Of a stretch of 64,000 nt of DNA, positions 11,451-23,165 are shown piece after piece (position 1 is the stretch's first letter; the number at the start of each line of letters is the position of its first letter). This DNA is from Vanessa cardui. Taxonomy: Eukaryota > Arthropoda > Insecta > Lepidoptera > Nymphalidae. The notes beneath the pieces are model-generated. The model was not told the DNA's origin and made no database searches. It was given only the letters and a program-made list of their open reading frames with translations. The DNA is taken from the NCBI RefSeq assembly GCF_905220365.1, contig NC_061137.1, forward strand, positions 13,668,001-13,732,000, in the 5' to 3' direction. Both the position numbers and the translations under genes were made by a program.

Positions 11451-12404
11451 TTCAACGTATAAACATCACAATTATAATTAAATAATGAAAGCAAAAACTA
11501 TCTCCTGTTCGGAAAAAAAGATGCAGAGATTCTGTGGAAAACCGGCAAAAGAAATTTATCAAGCATATTTTATTTAAATATTAGTGAATATTGTATATTT
11601 GCCCTACTAATAAACGAAACGATTATTCAATTTCAATTCAATATTCAAACAATAAATTTCATATAAGTACAAATCATATACAAGAAGAGCAATGTTTATC
11701 TGAATTAAAACTACGTTGAACCTTTCAAATTACATATATTATAACATCTGAGACATTATGAAAGTCAGAGGAAAGTACTGCCCTCTTGCCACCTATTGCA
11801 TAAAAATACTGATCTATGTAAATCATCATTATGTACTCTTAATGATGACACACGCGTAACGATACAATTTCGTGATATATTTTCGAAAGTGCTAACGGAA
11901 CAGCACAGGAGTTATTACTTTAAACTGTTATATAAAAGTCTTTCGTGTTGAACTTTAAAAATCAACAATTTCAGCAGAAACGTTCCCAACCGCTATTAGA
12001 ATAATCACTCCGTAATGGAACGCGTTGCGTAAATATGACGACCGTTCTAAACATATAAAAACATTTCGATTGAAGATTCTCCACTCACTTAGATGTGAAT
12101 TAGAGATTGCATACAAGCGGATAACTATTGTTCCATTTGATGTGTGACGATAAACAAACATTTAATACTCGTCCTCCGCAGACATCACTGTATTTGTACG
12201 CGATGCTTTTAAGCCCTTTCGTAATGCATTCCCCAATAATACGAAAGTAATGTTTAAAAACCTTTCGTAAGTAATTCCTAAACTTCGATTGCTCTGTTAC
12301 CATTATAACATTGTTATAAATAAAAATAAGATGCACTTAAAACACGGACAACACGTCCGCGATACAAATAAAATAATAACCCTTTGATAAATATAATGAC
12401 TTAG
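11451..12404. other. AT-rich sequence with diverged LINE trace
   Basis: At about 11500-11575 there is a strongly diverged, inverted trace of the CCGGTTC-family LINE 3' end (TTCGGAAAA, AACCGGCAAAAGAAA). The rest shows no supported feature. Confidence 0.4.
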
Positions 12405-12607
12405 GTTAGGTCTCTTAGCTCTAGTCCTAGGCGGGTAGGCCCCCAGGCGTCACACGTCGAAAAGACGAAGAGGTTACCGCTGGTTTTTTTGTATGATATC
12501 CCGGCATACCGGAGCGCACTCAACGTCCATGGCGCCGGAGTTTCCCACCTGCCCCACAACCTACATGGGGAAGCACGGAACGAGTTTTTCCAGTGAGATC
12601 AAAAAAG
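12405..12607 (+). mobile_element. R1-like LINE 3' UTR fragment
   Basis: Resembles the 3' UTR of the LINE at 4458-4690 in block order: a TACCGCTGGTTTTTT box, an ATNCCGG box, a CCCCACA..CATGGGG inverted pair, GAGTTTTTCCAG, then an A-rich tail. No ORF2 sequence remains. Confidence 0.6.
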
Positions 12608-14034
12608 AAAAGTCTAGTGGCCCTAACGCTACTTTATTATTAATAATAATTATTGTAATTGCTCAAAAGCACGATAATACTGATGATACTGAACACGTTA
12701 TGTGTGCAATAAATCGAGCCACAAATTACTAAAGAGAAATTTAAATAGAAAGAGTTTCTCGAGAGTAAAGGTTACCAGTTGAGATTGTTAATTCGGTCAG
12801 AAGGTTTCGTCCTAATGTACACTTATCATGCACCTCTTAACCAGAGCCAGATAGGCTCGCGGGTAACAAAAGGACCACTGATTATTCTTCAAATAAATAA
12901 AATATTTTTAAGTTAGGTGTTCGAGTAATTAAAACAATGTAAATTTTTCAAATTCGTTACAACTCATTTATATCAATCTCTATCTGTATATTTTTTAAGT
13001 AAATATTTGTATATATATTAAAAAACGGAAATAACTTTTGCATGCTAAATCTATGTACATGTATTCGATATTAAATATGTTTACTCGTCGTAGTTGGGCT
13101 ATTTTTTGTCTTAGAAATTTCTACTGTGGGGTCCCGGAGCTTCGAATTTTATAAATGTCTAACACTTTTGTTACACGCCATATTTCCAACAGTCCTATAA
13201 AATAAATAAATAATTATGAGTTAGACTGTTGTCTGCTAACAACAATAACTTATCTCAATTAAATTATAATTGTGTTATTGTAGTGTGACTTTGACCATGA
13301 AGTCGACTTACCTATTCATGCTCACGTCACAGACCCGATATAATTATTATTAGAAAATTAAATTTATCTCACAACAAAGCGAAATATAATGAAAACAGTA
13401 TTTAGTATTACTCGGAAAAGAATACTTATTACTTATAAACCTTTAATTAAATTTCAAGGCAACGCACCGATACATATGTATTATGTTTTAGCAATTCCTC
13501 AGTGAAACTAATTCTGTGTGTAAGGTTAATTACGTCGTTAAATTTATTTTTCATTTATTTCAATAAACTACACCAAATGGTTATTATTAATATGATAACT
13601 TCAATAGGATATTAAACCGTATTCCACAAATTTCCGACATAACAAATTTGCTTTTATTTAAAAAAAACAATGCAACTGTTAATTAAGTTATTGCTTATTC
13701 TGATAAGAAATTTGGACTAATTACAGTTAGGATGACAACTATGTCACATGACATCCGTACCAAGAAAATTACTGAAAGTGTTGGTTTTCCGTTACCGTCT
13801 AATGATAACAGATTACCATCCTATCATCCTATAAATGCTTCTGTGTTTCCGCACACACTTGTTCATTATTATAAATATAATATATATTCTACATACGAAG
13901 TAACTTATTTAAGAGCTCACTAAGGCTGCAATTAGATAAGAACAATCGACCACAGTAACTAAAACTTTGCAGCAATTTGTGTGGGAGTAGAAGCATAGAT
14001 TTTAATAGAACCTAATGCTGTTTGAATATCATCA
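12608..14034. other. AT-rich sequence, no feature seen
   Basis: No supported gene or recognised repeat. Confidence 0.4.
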
Positions 14035-14205
14035 TTACATAGTATAAAATAAAGTCGCTTATCACTGATTATCCCTGTGTATGGTTAGATATTTAAAATT
14101 ACGCAACGGATTTTGGTGAGGTTTTTTTAATAGATAGAGTAATTTGAGAGGTTTTTGTATATAATACATAGACAATATAGTAAAGAAACACTGATCATTT
14201 TAGAT
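14035..14205 (-). mobile_element. RTE-like LINE 3'-end fragment, inverted
   Basis: Reverse-complement partner of the 9415-9615 repeat, with ACATAGTATAAAATAAAGTC, TACGCAACGGATTTTGGTGA and GTTTTTGTATATAATACATA in order. Confidence 0.6.
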
Positions 14206-14849
14206 GTTTGTAGTGTGTTGTCATCAAATTATTTAGTATGTTTAGTATCAATATTGCACCCGTGGGAAGCCGGGGCGGGTCGCACGTGTCTCATATAGTA
14301 ATGTCTCTATCTCTTGTTTTTCAAAGTGATGAATAAAGTTGGCTTTATTAGCTTTTGCTCGTAAATTGCCCGGGCAATACCATAACATCGGACTGTATCA
14401 TTACCGTATTTCCATCTTCGAGATAAACAATAGAAGCGAGATGTAATCTGTCTAGGAACAGCGAGTACAACTTTTTACAACCGCTCCGGCCGTGGTTTCA
14501 CTCGGGGTGAAAGTAAATATTTGAGATGTTTTCGTAAGTTATGACTCGAAAGTTAAACTATCCGGTGCACTATGATCTGATATTGCTAAACGATTCCATC
14601 GAACTGAATGTAATAAAAAACGTATAAGTATCCACGCGTCATGGAAATAAGTCATGGAATAACTCAACATTTTACAAAAGATTTTCACCTTAACAAATTA
14701 ATCTATTCTTGTTCGTCAAATTTATATTCTATCAATTTTACAATATATTTTGATTATTTTATTTACTTTTAGTTTTAGGTTGTTGGTTATCATGAGTTAG
14801 TAGTAAAAAGTAGCCCGTCCTTTCTTGGAGTTCAAGTTTGCTCCATTTT
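14206..14849. other. AT-rich sequence, no feature seen
   Basis: No supported feature. Confidence 0.4.
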
Positions 14850-15150
14850 TTTATGATATAGGTTGCCGGACGAGCATATGGGCCACCTGATGGTAAGTGG
14901 TCACCATCACCCATAGACAATGAAGTTGTAAGAAATATTAACTATTCCTTACATCTTCAATGTGCCACCAACCTTGGGAACTATGATGATATGTCCTTTG
15001 TGCCCGTAGTTACACTGGCTCACTCACCCTTCAAACCGGAACACAACAATACTGAATACTGTTATTTAGCGGTAGAATAACTGATGAGTGGGTGGTACCT
15101 ACACAGACGGGCTTGCACAAAGCCCTACCACCAAGTAGCCACTAGCCATA
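14850..15150 (-). repeat. Dispersed repeat (ACCATCAGGTGG family), longer copy
   Basis: Contains GACGAGCATATGGGCCACCT, GATGGTAAGTGGTCACCA, TCACTCACCCTTCAAACCGG, TGAGTGGGTGGTACCTAC and AAAGCCCTACCACCAAGTA in order. It is the most complete copy in the window. The class is not resolved. Confidence 0.7.
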
Positions 15151-16034
15151 CATATCAAATTTCACCAAATTCAGATATATTACGATAACGATTGATTATA
15201 AATGTGTAATTATGTGCTGACTTTGTGTATTTTAACAACAATATAGTGATGTTATCCTTTACATACATACATGTTGTCAATAAATATTTTCCTATTAATA
15301 TTTGATAACAAAACAAATACAAACAGGATTATGTATCAAGTAACCAAAAACGTCTTAAAAGCCAAACAAATTAGTGAATAACGTAGCTAATAATCGCATC
15401 ACAATCAGTTCAGACAATCCGTTTTGGTCCGAACCGTGTAATTGGATTTCAATATTGCGTACGTTTCCATTGATAATATTTATAATACAACCGTCACAAT
15501 AAATAACTTATCTCTTATTTATCGAACGTTAATGTAATTGTTATAATGTGTTCATTTAAAAATTTATTAATTTTCTAATCACTTAATATTTATTGAATAT
15601 ATTGGTATTCATTTGTGCCAAATAATTGCTTTATATATTCGAAAACGTTACCAATTATTCAATTCTCATAAAAACGTTGCTCAATAAGGCGTGTCACTCG
15701 ATAAAATATTATTTATATGATTCCAAATAAGCGTTAAGTTAGCATTTATTCATTTTCATGCAACACACTTAACTAGAATACAATACTTTTTTTATGAATT
15801 GCGTGTCAATTATATAAATTTAAATATTAATAATGTACAGTTGCATCGTAACTATTCAAGTAACAGTCGCATAAAAGATAACAGTGTATCATAATATATA
15901 TTAAACAGGCATTAAATATTGTGCCGGATAATGTTTAATCATAGATGTTAATTAGTTGTGATCAATGTCTGTGAAAGTAGAATTCGTAATGAATATTTAA
16001 TAAATTTTATGATGAGATAGGTTTGTGATTTTTT
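15151..16034. other. AT-rich sequence, no feature seen
   Basis: No supported gene or repeat. Confidence 0.4.
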
Positions 16035-16290
16035 TATGATGGACGGACAAATCGGCTGACTCATGGTAAGTGTTCACCACTGTAGTATAGATGTTGGCAG
16101 CGTTGGAAACTTTAATCATTATTTACATCTTCAATGTGCCTCCAACTATGGGCAACTGTCGTTAGATTAGCTTACTTGCCCTTCCAAGTTGAATACAACA
16201 ATATACAGTATTATTACTTGGTGGTAGAATCTAAGATGACTGGATGGTACCTACCCTTGCACTAGTAAGTACGTATAGCCATATATTGAG
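16035..16290 (-). repeat. Dispersed repeat (ACCATCAGGTGG family), diverged
   Basis: Same block order as 14850-15150 but more diverged: GATGGACGGACAAATCGGCT, CATGGTAAGTGTTCACCAC, CAATGTGCCTCCAACTATGG, GACTGGATGGTACCTACC. Confidence 0.6.
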
Positions 16291-16582
16291 CCCAGGAGGG
16301 AATGATAATGCAAGTAAAATGAAATGTTTATATTTTTAAATATTATAAAGATATATATCAGTCTGACGTCAGGTGTCGGTGTTGTGGAAACGTGGAAGCA
16401 CTTTCATGTTTACAAAGGCCGCGTGAACACCGGGACAGCGCGCGTACCGCCATGTGTGAAATATCTACGTTTTCGCAGTTTGTAGAGTCAAATAGGAAAA
16501 ATGGACAATAGTCAATAGTCACATTACATTGTACTTATACATTAGCTTACACGACTTCAAGACATGTATTATTTCAACATCA

Positions 16583-16755
16583 AATAACAGCTTGTAAATT
16601 CCCACTGCTGGGCTAAAGGCCTCCTAAAGAATCCTCTCTCTCCTAGACAATGGGGTCCTATTATTTTCGAATGTTAAATCAATGCTGAAAAATAGTAACT
16701 ACTGACTTTAAAAGTGCTTGTAAAAACCTACTTGAATTAAGTATAATTTTATTTG
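16583..16755. repeat. SINE 3'-end fragment next to a LINE 3'-end fragment
   Basis: 16583-16655 is the inverted 3' end of the Metulj-like SINE (CAGCTTGTAAATTCCCACTG, then GGCTAAAGGCCTCC). 16680-16755 is a + strand piece of the CCGGTTC-family LINE (AAAAGTGCTTGTAAAAACCT, then TTGAATTAAGTATA). The two small relics lie side by side. Confidence 0.6.
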
Positions 16756-17021
16756 TATGACATTAGAAAGGGAAAAACAGTGTTTAAGTAAAAATAAATA
16801 ATGTTAATGACCATAAATATATAATATGCACTTCGTAGCTAACCTTACGCAAGGGCGGCGACTGAAATAGCAGGTATTGCGTAACGCTATTATGGTTAAC
16901 GCATGCTGGACGTGACTTATATTTTGATCAAATCGTTTTCCTTAACGTGACACCATTTTTATTATTTTTAAGAGTCTTCGAATGCAATTTGATTTTGTAT
17001 TAACAATAATAATAGTATTAT

Positions 17022-17315
17022 AAGGTGGTAACAGCCTGTAAATTTCCCATTGTTGAGTTAAGGCCTCCTCTCCCTTGAGGAGCATTGGAACGTAGGTATT
17101 ACACTGTGTGTTCGTGGAATACACATGTGGCAGAATTTCTATGAAATTAGATACATGCAGGATTCCTCACGATGTTTTCCTTCGCCGCCGAGCACTAGAT
17201 GAATTATAAAGACAAATTAAGCACATGAATCAGCGGTGCTTGCCTGGGTTTGAACCCGCGATCATCGGTTAAGATACACTCATTGTAACCACTGGGTCAT
17301 CTCGGCTCTTATTAT
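17022..17315 (-). repeat. Near-complete tRNA-derived SINE (Metulj-like)
   Basis: Inverted copy with GTAACAGCCTGTAAATTTCC, CTCCTCTCCCTTGAGGAGCA, ATACACATGTGGCAGAATTT, CGGTGCTTGCCTGGGTTTGA, and the A-box complement CCACTGGGTCATCTCGGC. A short internal rearrangement lies near 17090-17110. Confidence 0.85.
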
Positions 17316-17769
17316 ATTCCTATTTAGTCCTCCAATTAAGCCTAAAGCTTGTGCTAGAAGTGTGGACAACAATAGCCCTTTTCACCAGACTTGAATCTGC
17401 GATTATTTTGCGTTACTCGGCGGCTCGTAAACCGCTCGTATAGCGATTCGTTCAAAACAAGATTGTAACTCTTTGTACATAATCGTATTATTTTTGTAAC
17501 ACAAGTTATGCCCAAAGAAAATCTTACATAAGCAACATTTCATAATATTATTCTGGAAATATCTTATGTTTCAACATGTGCTGATAGTTTTATATCCTCA
17601 TAAAATTAAGCGGAAAAATTGAGCTAGACGTGTGGACGTACCACATTCAGATCGCTTGTCTGTTTACCGTTAAACAATTAAGGTTTGAACTTCCTTTTTT
17701 AATTCAACCAAAAGAGAGAGCGAACGACATATAACGATTTTTTATTTATTTTTGAAATTCCTAATTTCA

Positions 17770-18015
17770 CCCGCCCCACCTAGATGTACGAAAATCCACA
17801 AAAGCGAAATTCTTAAGACATTTTCTCACAACGACTCTGTGGAACCAGCTTTCGTCGGCGGTTTTTCCGAACCGATACGATATGGGAATCTTTAAGAAAA
17901 GAGCGTACTCTTTCCTTAAAGGCCGGCAATGCACCTGCAAGCCCCCACTCTTGCAGATGTCCAAGGGCGGTGGTTATCACTTTCCATCAGATGAGCCTCC
18001 TGCTCCTGCACAAAA
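17770..18015 (+). mobile_element. Non-LTR LINE ORF2 C-terminal remnant
   Basis: One frame reads through a typical ORF2 C-terminal block (LWNQLSSAVFPNRYDMGIFK, then SFLKGRQ), followed by a 3' UTR with GGGCGGTGGTTATCACTTTC. The same block occurs at about 21335-21470. It is strongly 5'-truncated and pseudogenic. It is not a host gene even though the short frames look coding. Confidence 0.75.
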
Positions 18016-18420
18016 AAGAAGATAATATATTCCTTTGAACGATATGTGAGACAGCGCACAAGTATGAGCGCAAGCACAAGTGCTCTTTATTCTCCTGCTC
18101 TCTTAATCCGACGGCAAATCACGTGCTGAGCTACACACGCGGTCTAAGCGTAGACAGAAATAAAAACATTTGAGGTCGTCGCTATCGTGACTTGATTGTT
18201 TTAAATCTGTTACCGCGACACTAGAATTTAATTAAATAATTATAAACCGCATTAACCTACTTATTTAAGCTGTTTAAGTACAAACCTCGGATCGTATTCC
18301 CGCACCTCCGTAATTATCAACAGATTTAGACATCGCGTACGGCCGGTTGATGCTTGGATTGTTTTAAAACAATCACGGCCTCTCTTTTATAAATTAGTTT
18401 ATACCTATTTGTAGTATTGT

Positions 18421-18725
18421 AGAGTTAGAACGCGTGCATCTTAACCGATGGTTGTGGGTTAAAAGTTAAAACCCAGGCAAGCACCACGGAAAATTCACGT
18501 GCTTAATTTGTTTTTATGATACATCTCGTACTCAGCTCTGAAGGAAAACATCCTGAATAAACCTGCATATGTCTAATTTCATGGATATTCTGACATACAT
18601 ATGTGTATTCAACCATGCCGCATTGGAACAACGTGGTGGAATATGTTCCAATGCTTCTCCTCAAAGTAGGAGGCCCTTAGCCCAGCTGTGGGAAATTTAC
18701 AGTCTGTTTTTGTTGTTGTTGTTTG
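18421..18725 (+). repeat. tRNA-derived SINE (Metulj-like), diverged
   Basis: The head starts inside the A-box (GTTAGAACGCGTGCATCTTA). The B-box region carries an insertion that separates GGGTTA from AACCC. The body and the GTT-repeat tail (near 18710-18730) fit the family. Confidence 0.8.
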
Positions 18726-18730
18726 TTGTT

Positions 18731-19332
18731 AAAATTAAATAAAGAAGTTATATATCAAATCAAACATTTTGATTTTATCATACGAATTGCTGGGTATGGT
18801 ACACAGATTTACCTTATTACATTCACTTACACACACTAACAAATACACGTGTTACAAGTGGCTATATCGTATATTATCTATTTTTGAAACTCATACTAAA
18901 GCTTGAGTATAATATTTGGAGGGGATTGATATTTTTGACTATAAGTACCGATATATAATAAGTTCAGTGACCTTGTATTTGTCGGATCATATTTGTTATT
19001 AATAGTTACAGTACAAACTGTTTTAAATGTTTTTTCTGGTTCAAGCAAATACATGTAAATATTTTAGGTAAATATATGTATGTCAGAGATTCTGTACGTA
19101 TTACAAATAACGAATAAGAACGGTTGATTCGAATTTTGAAACGACAGTTTATTTTTAAAATCAACGGTACATAGTGTGATAGCGGGATGTCACTCTACAT
19201 TAACACAACTACGATCGCATTTCACTGAAAAAAAAAGTAATAAAACCTTTTTTATTTATTTTAATTTATAAACGAATTCAATTACGAATAATACAATTAC
19301 ATTCTTCTAATTATATTTCGAACAATGATTCG
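18731..19332. other. AT-rich sequence, no feature seen
   Basis: No supported feature. Confidence 0.4.
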
Positions 19333-19620
19333 TATATAAAGGCGAATGAAAGCGGTTGTTTTCAATTCAATGGCAACGAATACAGAGATCTAGTTTGTAA
19401 CGAGACGACCTCATTATGTGATATAAGAAAAAGTTGTCACGAAATTGAATAGATGCGTCCGACCGCAGCCGGTAGCGCTCGCTCCACACGACTGGAGACT
19501 CGACTAGTACGACACACGAGCGTTCAGCGTCTCAACGCGCGCGACCTCTCGTGCCGACGACTTGAAGAGCTCATTCAACTTTCATGTGGACCGCTCGTAA
19601 TAGTAAATCAACTTACACAG
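19333..19620 (+). promoter_or_regulatory. Possible TATA promoter and GC-rich 5' exon
   Basis: A TATAAAGG box starts at 19335, and an initiator-like TCAATT places a start near 19364, 29 bp downstream. About 85 bp later comes a GC- and CpG-rich block (19449-19605) that is unusual in this AT-rich region. It could be the 5' untranslated exon of a gene with distant coding exons. An ATG at 19453 opens a 66-codon frame whose translation (Arg/Thr/Leu-rich) resembles no family I know. No convincing donor site follows. This is a weak call from spacing and composition only. Confidence 0.3.
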
Positions 19621-19721
19621 ATGTGCAAAGTTGTATTACACTATATTCTGTAGTGTATTTAGTTTCTGCTTAGCCACCCGTGCAAAGGCGAGGGGGTCGC
19701 TAGTTGATGTATTGTATTAAA

Positions 19722-19920
19722 TACTGGACAACATCACATACATTACCTGTTCCCAATGTATGTATAACAGCTAAAGCAATTTTGCTATGATAAATCAGAA
19801 TTAACGACGGTACCACCAACATCCAGACCTAAGAAAACCCGGGACCTCGAAGTGGCGTATCTATGAAAACCGGTGTACACACTATTCGACCACGGAGGTC
19901 GCCAAATGTACATTACAGAG
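19722..19920 (-). repeat. Second tRNA-like SINE family, copy 1
   Basis: Shares blocks with 22930-23165: TACTGGACAACATCACATA, GACGGTACCACCAACATCCA, then on the minus strand a tRNA-like head whose complement reads GGACCTCGAAGTGGCGTATC. The head is distinct from the Metulj-like family. Confidence 0.6.
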
Positions 19921-21329
19921 GTTTTTTCGTTTTATTAACTCCATAAAGGTTTTGAAGTATGTGAATTACTGGTATCATCATTACACTCTCTAGCGAACTC
20001 TAGTACTATGGACACTCAGACAGATTGCGTGTTCAAATCCGGATAAATATCGCTGAGTTATATATGTGTTAAACTGCGTTGTCTCTTTCGCGGCGATGAT
20101 TGAATTATGCAATTTTATCAAATTAAATTATAGCATGTTACCATCCGATGGCACGGAAAATGAGACAGAATATTCGTCCTTTTCGAGGTATATATTACAT
20201 AATACATGCATAGTACATTGGCACTTTATAGACAGCAGCAACAGCCTGAAATTAGTGATGAAATAGCGACATAAAATAAAAATTGGTCGGATCCTGTTGA
20301 GAATTACGGTCTGTACCATCCACGACCATACCTACCTACCTACTGCACCAGCAGGGCAGACGAGTCGTATCATTAGCAGCGGCACCATCAATATGAATGA
20401 TCACTTCTCCGGAAACCTTGTACGCAGTCATCAATCACTGCGCCTGAATTGTTTCTGAGCGAGTGATACGCGAGTAAAAGTAATCGGTTATTGATGATCC
20501 GACGACTTCGTAGAAAGTTACATGCTTAAGTTATTTGTAACGTACTCGTACACTGTGCATCATTCATTGTGGGTAGTTTCAAAGCTATCCAAAACATGTT
20601 TTTATAAAAGCTGTACAGTACGACACAGCTTAGCAGTAGCATCGGCAAAATTCGTAAAATTTATCAAATCCGAATTAGTTATGCTATCGCAACTAATCAA
20701 TATTTATTTCTTACGTGAATATGATCTTGACAAAAACGTAATAACTTGTAATATCAAATGACCTTAATATATTCGTCAATTTAACACGTCAATTTACATG
20801 CACGAGAATCTAAAGCGACGAATAGCATCGACTGGCTGAAATAGGGAGCTGTTTCCATTGGCTGTATAAATCGTCAGTAATCGGTTTTATTGAATTTGTC
20901 GATGCTACACCTGAGTTGTGTCGTACTATACTTCATTATTTTAAACGTTTTGAATTCTTAATGACTTTTATTGTACAAAACTAAGCACGACCTAACAGAT
21001 GAAATACCTTCATATATTCAAATTATACATTATAGCTCCTCAGTATGTTATTTGGTTATATTTATGATTTTAGTTGTCGACCGGTCCGAAAATCTCACAG
21101 GTAACCTAGACGTAACCTATTATTTTCTCAAACCTTTTCCAGAAACGAACCTAAATTACAATAAAACATTCTTAGTCTTATTTTTAATAATTATAGACAG
21201 AGATGAGGGAAGAAACAGCCCAATTATTAGAACATTTAAATCATTAAGTGCAAAAGGAATTTCCAACTCTGGCAAGCACTACAAAAAGTTTAAAGGCTTA
21301 ATTTGCAAGAATACTTGTAGATGTAATGT
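19921..21329. other. AT-rich sequence, no supported gene
   Basis: A weak tRNA-like word (GTTCAAATCC near 20031) may be a decayed SINE head. Open frames here lack any domain. Confidence 0.4.
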
Positions 21330-21490
21330 CATCATGTTTCTAACACTTTCGCCGGCGGTTTTTCAAATCCGATACGACTTGGGAACCTTCAAGAAAAAAT
21401 GTACTCCTTCCTTAAAGGTCGGCAACGCACCTACAAACCCCGGGGGGGTTGCACATTAGGTGAGCTTCCAGATCGTTTGCCACCTATCAC
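21330..21490 (+). mobile_element. Non-LTR LINE ORF2 C-terminal remnant
   Basis: Encodes a block (SPAVFQIRYDLGTFKKK, then KVGNAP) matching the remnant at 17770-18015. It then runs into a 3' UTR with GGTGAGCTTCCAGATCGT. It forms the end of a 162-codon open frame starting near 20971, but the upstream part of that frame shows no similarity, so the frame is not a gene. Confidence 0.7.
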
Positions 21491-22929
21491 ATTTAAAAAA
21501 ATACGATTCGAAGAAGCTTGATGGAATTCGCTTAAGACCTTATCCTCTAAAGAAGAAAAGACTTTATTTCAGCAGTTAGACTGCATGTCGTTTCTCACAG
21601 ACATTAGTGTGAAAGAAGATTGCTTTATATTAGCGATATAACAAGAAAAGCTTTTCCAAGATTAATGCCGTACATATCAGCGGTGATAGCGAAGGTCGGC
21701 GACGTCACGCTGGCCCTGCGCCCCGACCATTAGTCAGCTGACCTCGCGTCGGACGCACGTTAGACGATATTTCATATCCAAAGAAAGCTATCTTTATGTC
21801 ATGTTCATATATCTATGACTACATCATGTTACTCTTATTGTAATTACAAACTAGAGGTCTTTGAAATAATAAGTTAAAATCTGCATTTGAATAGCCCGTT
21901 GGTCACGTGTTTGTCATTATTTGCGGGACAGGATTTCTGATTGGCAAAATGAACTTAGAATAGTTATAGTAACTAGTTTGTAGCACCACTATATGGACTA
22001 ACACTAATTTACCCCCTAACTTAGACAGCAATTCCAACGAAAAAATTAGGCCATCTATTTTCGTCGCACTTTTAAAAATGGAATTCTCTACCAGAACACA
22101 GAGTCAAACGAGGCATCATATCAGGTGGAGTGGAGTCATATGTGTATATATGTGTATATGCGTATATATGTGAATATTACAAAATATAATATAAAGTAGC
22201 TAAGGTTCATTTTCAGTTATAAAACATGACATCTTTCCATAATCTCGACTATCTGATGCTCAACACGAAGGGCACGTTTCATTGTATTGTGTCTGTAATT
22301 AAGGGTATCGTGATCAGCAACACTAATTAGTGAGGTACTTAATTGTAGATATTATTTTATAGTTATAAATAATTTCTATAAGTTACGTAAACATAATTTT
22401 TTTATACAAATTAAATGCGTCAACCTATATGTATAATTAAGTTTTTAACCTCGTTCGTACATAAATAATTCTTTATTCCTGTTCTTGTTCATAAGTTTTC
22501 GATATAAAGATCAAAAGCCTATTTTGGAAACATTATTAAGAAAATGTTACAAAATCCTCGGAATCAATGCTCGAAATATTGACAGCGTTTCCCCGGGGTC
22601 AATGACCGGTCTATAATTAAACGAGAGATAACCAAGAGTGGATGTATTTATTTTTAATGTGCGCGTAATAAAAACTTCGTAAAAGATGTCGCAAGCTCGC
22701 CACAGCGACAATACCGGGGAAATGTATTACGACACATTATTCGTTATATAAAATGAAATATTCCGTTTTGTGAAAGTAAATGTAAATTATTAAGTAATTA
22801 CATCAAATGCACCGCAAGAAAATATTATGATTAATTATAGAATGTTAACGTTCGTGCTCCTAGGCCGACAACTGTTTGTGGTCTTTTGGTAAGTCAGCTA
22901 CACACATGCGACAGACTCATTGAACTCCT
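21491..22929. other. AT-rich sequence with short TG/TA tract
   Basis: An imperfect GTGTATATATGTG-type microsatellite lies at 22139-22173. Otherwise no supported feature. Confidence 0.45.
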
Positions 22930-23165
22930 TTATAATAATAAATATTGGACAACATCACATTAATTACTCTGATCCCAATGTAAGTAGCAAAAGCACTTGT
23001 GTTATGGAAAGTCAGAAGTAACGACGGTACCACAAACACCCAGACCCAAGATAACATAAAAAACTAATGAACTTTTCCTACATTGACTCTGCCGGGAATC
23101 GAACCCTCGACCTCGGAGTGGCGTACCCATGAATACACTACTCAACCACGAGGGCGTCAAAGTGA
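22930..23165 (-). repeat. Second tRNA-like SINE family, copy 2
   Basis: The minus-strand head has a good B-box (complement GGGAATCGAACCCTCGACC near 23094) and an A-box region. The body shares TATTGGACAACATCACATTA and GACGGTACCACAAACACCCA with 19722-19920. A tRNA search may flag the head, but it has no intact cloverleaf that I can draw. Confidence 0.7.

Noticed and set aside
20971..21459. 162-codon gene
   Set aside because: Its last third is LINE ORF2 tail and the rest is AT-rich without any domain, so it is a chance frame.
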